Assembly: GCF_030867145.1 (NCBI RefSeq)
Contig: NC_134418.1
Span: 58,627,682-58,691,681, forward strand
Length of the DNA: 64,000 nucleotides
From: Opisthocomus hoazin
Lineage: Eukaryota > Chordata > Aves > Opisthocomiformes > Opisthocomidae
Reading direction: 5' to 3'
This document shows, in pieces, positions 59,601 to 64,000 of this stretch. The notes below the pieces were generated by a model, which saw only the letters and a program-made list of their open reading frames with translations, made no database searches and was not told the origin of the DNA. Each line of letters starts with the position of its first letter. Position 1 is the stretch's first letter. The position numbers were made by a program, and so were the translations under genes.

Positions 59601-62017
59601 ACAGTATGCTGACAATAGAGTTCACTGTTGCAAATGCCAGTGTATATTGCCAAGGCTGTAAAAATCTCAGCCAAACAGCTTTGTGAGTGTTTTCTGTTGC
59701 TCATGTGCTATGCTATTTATATTGGGCAGCTCTGGCATGTCCCAAGAAGTGTTATCTTAGAGGACCTTTTCTCATCTTATGATGGTATTTTGAAGTGTGA
59801 CTTACAAGTATGCATTCAGTGAAAACAACAATGTAATATACAATGAACGAAGCTCAGAAACTCTGATTTAAGACATGGCTTCGCTGCTGTTAAAACTTAC
59901 TCCAGGCAAACTATCATTTGAGTAGCATCTCATATATTTCTGATAGCTTTGCAGCAGCTAGAGACAATGGCTAGCTATTCTTATTTTGGAATTTCCCTTT
60001 TGGGGCATTTTTGCATGTTTGTCTCCACTTAAATGCATTTCTTATTAATAACTTTTAATCTTTTCAATAAAGTCCATTTAGAGCCTCCTCAAAAAAATGG
60101 CTGATAATCTAAACCTAGATGTGATTTCCTTTAAAATTTGTTAATGGAAAGATGGACCCTGCATTGTCCTGGGAAGATCCTTCAGGATTAAGATATTGTC
60201 TTTATTATGACTTGCTGCTACTTTTATTTTCACTACATTTTCGAAAGTTGGTCAGTTCTTCTGAGTCCACTGTGTTTCTTAGAAATCAGTGCAGGGAGGA
60301 GCTTGGAAGGAAGAAGGCCCTTAAACAGCTGTAGATTTATTTATAGAACAAAAATGGCCAGGAATGATTCTGTGCTTTACTGAACTATACCTTTAAATTT
60401 GCAAGAAAGTACCTTAGTGCTTTTCCTCAAAGGAGTTTGCCTGTACTTGGAAGCTGCTCCAGACATTTTCAGAAACATTTTTAGTTCCAAGTATATGGCA
60501 ACAACAGCAGCAATGTCAGCGATGTCACATTTAAGAGCAAACAGACGTACTAGGACATTGCTAAAGTAAGCTGGCTCCTTACCATCTTAAAGTAACAGAG
60601 AGCTGTTTACATGTTTGAGGTTCAGGATTAAGTGCAGTAAACGTATCTAAATCTTAATAGGAATCTCTGGCAAAACACAAGCCTTTCACTGGTAATGTGA
60701 TACAAGCATATTGTTATTAGGACATACTATTTCTAATAGCGGTCTCTGCGATGTTAGTGAAACCTGATTGTGAAATCTGTCAGTGATTCATTTGTTTATT
60801 TTTTATAAAGGGAAAATTACTTTCAATCTACTTGTTTTCTAAGAATGTGTTGTCCCCGTTTTTACACTTGAAATAGGTACTGTGCTCGCTTCCTGGAAGG
60901 CTCTTTTGCAACTTGATAGGCAGGCTGACTCCAGCGATGCAAGGGATAGGCCAGACTTGTGCAGTGTGGTTTGCCAAAATTAGTATGCCTCGGCTGTAAG
61001 TTATTAGTCTCTAAATTTAGAACTGTAGGTCACTGTACAAGACTTTAAGGAGATCTATTGTATTTGCTTTGGGGGCTGGGGCTGTGTGAAGCTTGGAGGG
61101 CAGCTGAGTAGATGTCTTCACGGAATTTGTTAACTAGAGGTCTGACCAGGTTTGAAAATAGCTAAATGGAAAGCAATGTAGGTACTTCTCTGCCTGACGA
61201 GCATTTTATAATTCTGACAGTTATTCTGATGTTAGAACCAGAACTAAGCTATTTCTCAACCATGGTTTTGTTCCCTTTGTTTTTGTATGAGAACCATAAA
61301 AAGGGGAGGAACAGTGAACATGACTGAACTACACAAATGCACCAGACATAAGCATCTCTTTCCTTGTACTAATCTGTGGAGTTACAACAAAAAATAGGGG
61401 ATAAAATATTTCAGATATACCCACAGTTTGTAATTTGTTATTGTTCTTGTAGAATACTTTAACATTTGTAACCATCAGTTTTCTGCTTACTTTGTCTTTT
61501 AGGTATACAATTAAATACTGACATTACAAACTAAGATAATTCAGAGCTGGATTGAGAGTAACCTGCTGGCTTGTTTTTTTGATCTTTACTGTTTTTTTTT
61601 AAGTGGTGGGTTAGGTGGTGTTTTGCTCTCTCACTAATATAAAATTTTGCTATACATAGATCTGTAATACAAAATTGTATTTTTGAATATAATACAGGTA
61701 GTAGCAGCAGAGTTCCAGTCAAGAAATAAGAGAAAAAATACTGTAGGCTCTTCTGGGTTTATGGAAATTGGAAAAATTATTTCAGTACAGGGCAATATTT
61801 TATTTCTATATAACACATGATTTTTATTTCTGGCACAGCATCAACGTCTGTGTGAAAAACAGGCAATTGTAACATAATCATTCTGTATTCCAGGAGCAGT
61901 GTTCGTTTAGTTGGGACTGGGGCCCTTCTTTTCCCACTCAAGGAATCTGGAAAGATGTTAGGATTGAGGCCTATAACCATTATCATCTGATTTACTTTTC
62001 TGTGACTTCTTTCTTTG
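47459..62017 (+). CDS. MANBA: MANBA, lysosomal beta-mannosidase, 5' part (gene-level span, exons 1-5)
   Basis: Joined exons 47459-47653, 56452-56546, 57044-57149, 59095-59265 and 61894-62017 give 691 coding bases, 230 complete residues, of an enzyme that is near 880 residues in mammals. Beta-mannosidase (glycoside hydrolase family 2) removes the terminal beta-linked mannose from N-glycan core fragments in the lysosome. The visible part is a signal peptide (about residues 1-22) and most of the N-terminal beta-sandwich domain, with the strongly conserved [20 protein letters not shown] segment at 191-210. N-glycosylation sequons lie at N41, N83 and N119. Phases join without a break. Catalytic glutamates and all later exons lie past the window end. 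The start was chosen because it places the hydrophobic signal core directly after it. Confidence 0.95.
47654..56451 (+). other. MANBA: MANBA intron 1 (8.8 kb)
   Basis: The first 250 bp are still CpG island. The rest is AT-rich and has no recognised gene, apart from a compact CpG-rich cluster at 52983-53165. The acceptor ends TCTGTTATTAG. Confidence 0.8.
52983..53165. promoter_or_regulatory. Isolated CpG-rich patch in MANBA intron 1
   Basis: About 180 bp with well over ten CpGs and strong GC bias (CTCCCGGGACCCCGGG at its core) inside an AT-rich intron. It may be an intragenic CpG island acting as an enhancer or alternative promoter, or a relic of a GC-rich repeat. No motif decides between these. 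Confidence 0.45.
56452..56546 (+). CDS. MANBA: MANBA exon 2 (residues 66-97)
   Basis: 95 nt encoding [13 protein letters not shown] then [12 protein letters not shown], very close to the mammalian DSYYRFNDLNYRW segment. Sequon N83-W-T. Donor GTATGC; exits in phase 2. Confidence 0.95.
57044..57149 (+). CDS. MANBA: MANBA exon 3 (residues 97-132)
   Basis: 106 nt completing R97 and encoding [19 protein letters not shown] through TDNMFNRY. Matches the conserved EGVDTV and DNMFNRY motifs of the N-terminal domain. Sequon N119-I-T. Donor GTAAGT, phase 0 out. Reading through the donor adds about 50 unrelated codons. Confidence 0.96.
57150..59094 (+). other. MANBA: MANBA intron 3
   Basis: 1.9 kb, AT-rich, with a MIR/CORE-SINE-like repeat at about 57905-58090. 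No gene recognised. Confidence 0.8.
57905..58090 (+). repeat. Ancient MIR / CORE-SINE-like element
   Basis: The core GTCTGTGTGACCTGGGACAA, ATCACTTAGTTTCTCTGTGA and TTTTACCATCTGTAAAA follow the MIR pattern (TGTGTGACCTTGGGCAAGT, CACTTAACCTCTCTGTGCC, TCAGTTTCCTCATCTGTAAAA) in order, on the + strand. Outer parts are more diverged, so the borders are approximate. Such copies predate the split of mammals and reptiles. Confidence 0.75.
59095..59265 (+). CDS. MANBA: MANBA exon 4 (residues 133-189)
   Basis: 171 nt encoding [18 protein letters not shown] then [10 protein letters not shown] and [17 protein letters not shown]. The family motifs SFDIT, YAA.QS and CPP.VQKGEC are all present. Cysteines at 163, 173 and 182. 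Phase 0 at both ends, donor GTAGGG. Confidence 0.96.
59266..61893 (+). other. MANBA: MANBA intron 4
   Basis: 2.6 kb, AT-rich, no recognised gene or repeat family. The acceptor ends TTCTGTATTCCAG. Confidence 0.8.
61894..62017 (+). CDS. MANBA: MANBA exon 5 (residues 190-230)
   Basis: 124 nt encoding [19 protein letters not shown] then [18 protein letters not shown]. The [19 protein letters not shown] segment is one of the most conserved stretches of metazoan beta-mannosidase. Donor GTAAGT; exits in phase 1, so the first codon of exon 6 begins with G. Confidence 0.96.
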
Positions 62018-64000
62018 GTAAGTTGTGTTACTACTTTTTATTGTTGTTTTGCCTTTGGAATACAAACTATTGTTAAGCTCAGTTAACTATCAGTTTAGGA
62101 AAGGTTCTGTTGTTGTTATGACTTTGTGTCTAGTTCTTACCACAGCACACACTTTTAGGTCTTGAAAACAGTACGTCAGTGCAAACAACAGTGATTAAAA
62201 ATGTTAGAATTGCGAATCTGTTTTTGCTTGAAGTTTCACAAATAACTGCAGAAATATATGTAGTGTAGCTGAGGTTAGGTCCCGTTCTCCTGTTTTTAGA
62301 AATTTCTTTTTTATTGGCATGTGTTTTCACTGAGACTCCCAATAAATATGTCTCACTTTTGTCTCACCTCCATTTAAAACAAAGGCAAAGCAGCTACAGG
62401 AATTTGGTTTTGTGTTGGGAAGACAAATGCACAGTGAGCAGAGTTCCAAGAGCGCTGAGTTTTCAGGACACAACATAAAGTCTGAGACAGACAAGCAGTC
62501 GTGCTATGCAAGAATAATTTGTTAAGGCTGCAATTTGAGAGGATAGCCTCTTGCATTCCTGCTACCTAACTTACCGAACCGGTTTCTTCCCTTGCCGTGG
62601 TCTTTGATTTTCCTCTCGTTTGTCCTGAAGATCATTGCAGCTGAGCAAAAGTAGTTAATTTTCTCGTGAAACTTTCTGTGAAAGGTAATATGCCCCATTG
62701 TAGACCACCTGCATGGTTTCTTTCACTGCCTGTTGAGCCCAGTCTTCAGTGGAGTAAAGGCTAGCACATTAGTCCTGTGCACTGGGTTGAATTTCAGCCC
62801 TTGGGAATAGAGTTGTTGTATATGAATAAAAGAGGAAGACGTTACTCCCTGGCTGCTTTTAAAGCTTCCTGAAATAGCTGCAGGTCTTAGCTAGAATTAA
62901 CGTGACTGGAATTTCCATGGAAAGCCCCAGCACAGACTCTGTGCTCCCTAAAATTTAGTTACAGTAAAAATGTTTTCTGGTCCCACAACATTCCCACAAC
63001 TCCACCTTCTGGCGGGTAAAGTCTTGCTCCAGATAAGCAGAAGAAGCAAACCTCTTTCATTCATCAGAGAGTGGTTTGGAAGCAGAGCCAGAGTTTATTA
63101 GTATTCAAACATAATAACATTTAAAAAATAAAGAGTAAATGAGCAACTTGAATTTAAGCTGCCTATGCAGTTATGTTGCTCATCAGATTTGGTGTCACAG
63201 CCTTTTGACCACTGAGTCTGTAAAAGATTCATTGTTCTTTATTTCTGTGCCTAGATGTCACAGTTCATGCAGTTAAGAGTGGGCTGGAATTTCCATATGC
63301 CTTTGGAGGGGAGGGAAAACACACTGCAATGGCTGACCCTTGTGGGGTGGGGTGGATGTTTAACCCCTTCAACATTTCTAAAAATTGATCTTCCTTGGGT
63401 CATGCTGCAGGTAATATAAATTTGGGAACACATTCATTGCTCTTCATTCTACAAAAGACAGTGAAAATCACACCAGGGCTGAATGTAATTCTTTGCTTTT
63501 GGAGGGACCTGTCTTTTTCTTCTGGAGGAAGGAGAGCTAGAATATATATGTGAAAAAAGAAAGTGATGAGTAGTTTGTATACAAAATGTGTCTTAGTTCT
63601 GGTTTTCCTTATTTTCTGTTTCATTTGCTTTTGCTTAGAAACTCATCTGTAATATCTGAAGTATAGGATTAGTCAGACTATGATAGTAGAAAGGTAATTT
63701 AATTGCTGAAGTTAATGGAATATTTACACATTAATCTTTAGTACCCTTGACCCTGGCTTTCGTTACTCAGTAGGTTCTGTAAAGGAGAGGACTGTCTGAG
63801 GTAACTGTAGAGAGATCTCAGGGAAGTCATTAACTTGTTTCCTCTGCTACACTTCAGTGGCAGAAGGGACATAAAGAGACAGCCCGTCAAGTCTAGACAC
63901 AGTGGGCCCAATTCATCCCCAGTGTAACTCCATTCATTTTGTCCAGTGACTCTGGGATGAATTCAGCTCATTTTCTATTAATACTGTTTTTGTTTCATCA
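62018..64000 (+). other. MANBA: MANBA intron 5, cut by the window end
   Basis: No match to the next conserved segment of beta-mannosidase (the region around SAQEWNLEIEST in mammals) was found, so exon 6 lies outside. Contains an ancient inverted-repeat element near its end (63904-63967). Confidence 0.75.
63904..63967. repeat. Small ancient inverted-repeat element
   Basis: AATTCATCCC at 63910-63919 is the exact inverse of GGGATGAATT at 63954-63963, enclosing 34 bases with AGTGTAACTCCATTCATTTT. The wording resembles the family seen widely in reptile genomes with GTAACTCCATTGACTTCAGT. I cannot give the family name with certainty. Confidence 0.55.

Overview
The window is nuclear DNA from an amniote, most probably a bird. 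It holds short spliced exons with GT-AG borders, CpG-island promoters in otherwise AT-rich DNA, few interspersed repeats, and a CR1 LINE 3' end at about 41.14-41.41 kb, a retroposon typical of bird and reptile genomes. Almost all long open frames in the two GC-rich islands and in the introns are chance frames. I recognise two protein-coding genes, both on the + strand and in tandem.

Layout. 1-8.8 kb: upstream DNA with no recognised gene. 8.8-11.1 kb: large CpG island carrying the promoter and first coding exon of UBE2D3. 10.06-31.12 kb: complete coding region of UBE2D3 (147-residue ubiquitin-conjugating enzyme E2 D3) in seven exons, plus a 50-nt cassette exon at 30.0 kb that swaps the last residues. 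31.1-32.9 kb: its 3'UTR with several polyadenylation signals. 32.9-47.0 kb: intergenic DNA with a CR1 fragment. 47.0-47.9 kb: second CpG island with exon 1 of MANBA (lysosomal beta-mannosidase). 56.45-62.02 kb: MANBA exons 2-5. The last 2 kb is MANBA intron 5, so the rest of the enzyme, including the catalytic domain, lies beyond the window.

The order UBE2D3 then MANBA on the same strand matches the mammalian 4q24-type synteny (CISD2-UBE2D3-MANBA-NFKB1). No CISD2 exon is recognised in the 10 kb before UBE2D3. The genes share a neighbourhood but not a pathway: one is a cytosolic/nuclear ubiquitin E2, the other a secreted-pathway lysosomal glycosidase.

Most interesting points: the UBE2D3 cassette exon with a stop codon one base before its donor; a minus-strand G-quadruplex motif 70 bp before the UBE2D3 start; an isolated CpG cluster inside MANBA intron 1; two ancient repeats (a MIR/CORE-SINE-like copy and a small inverted-repeat element); and some weakly supported spliceable open stretches upstream of UBE2D3. 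I found no clear evidence of a novel system.
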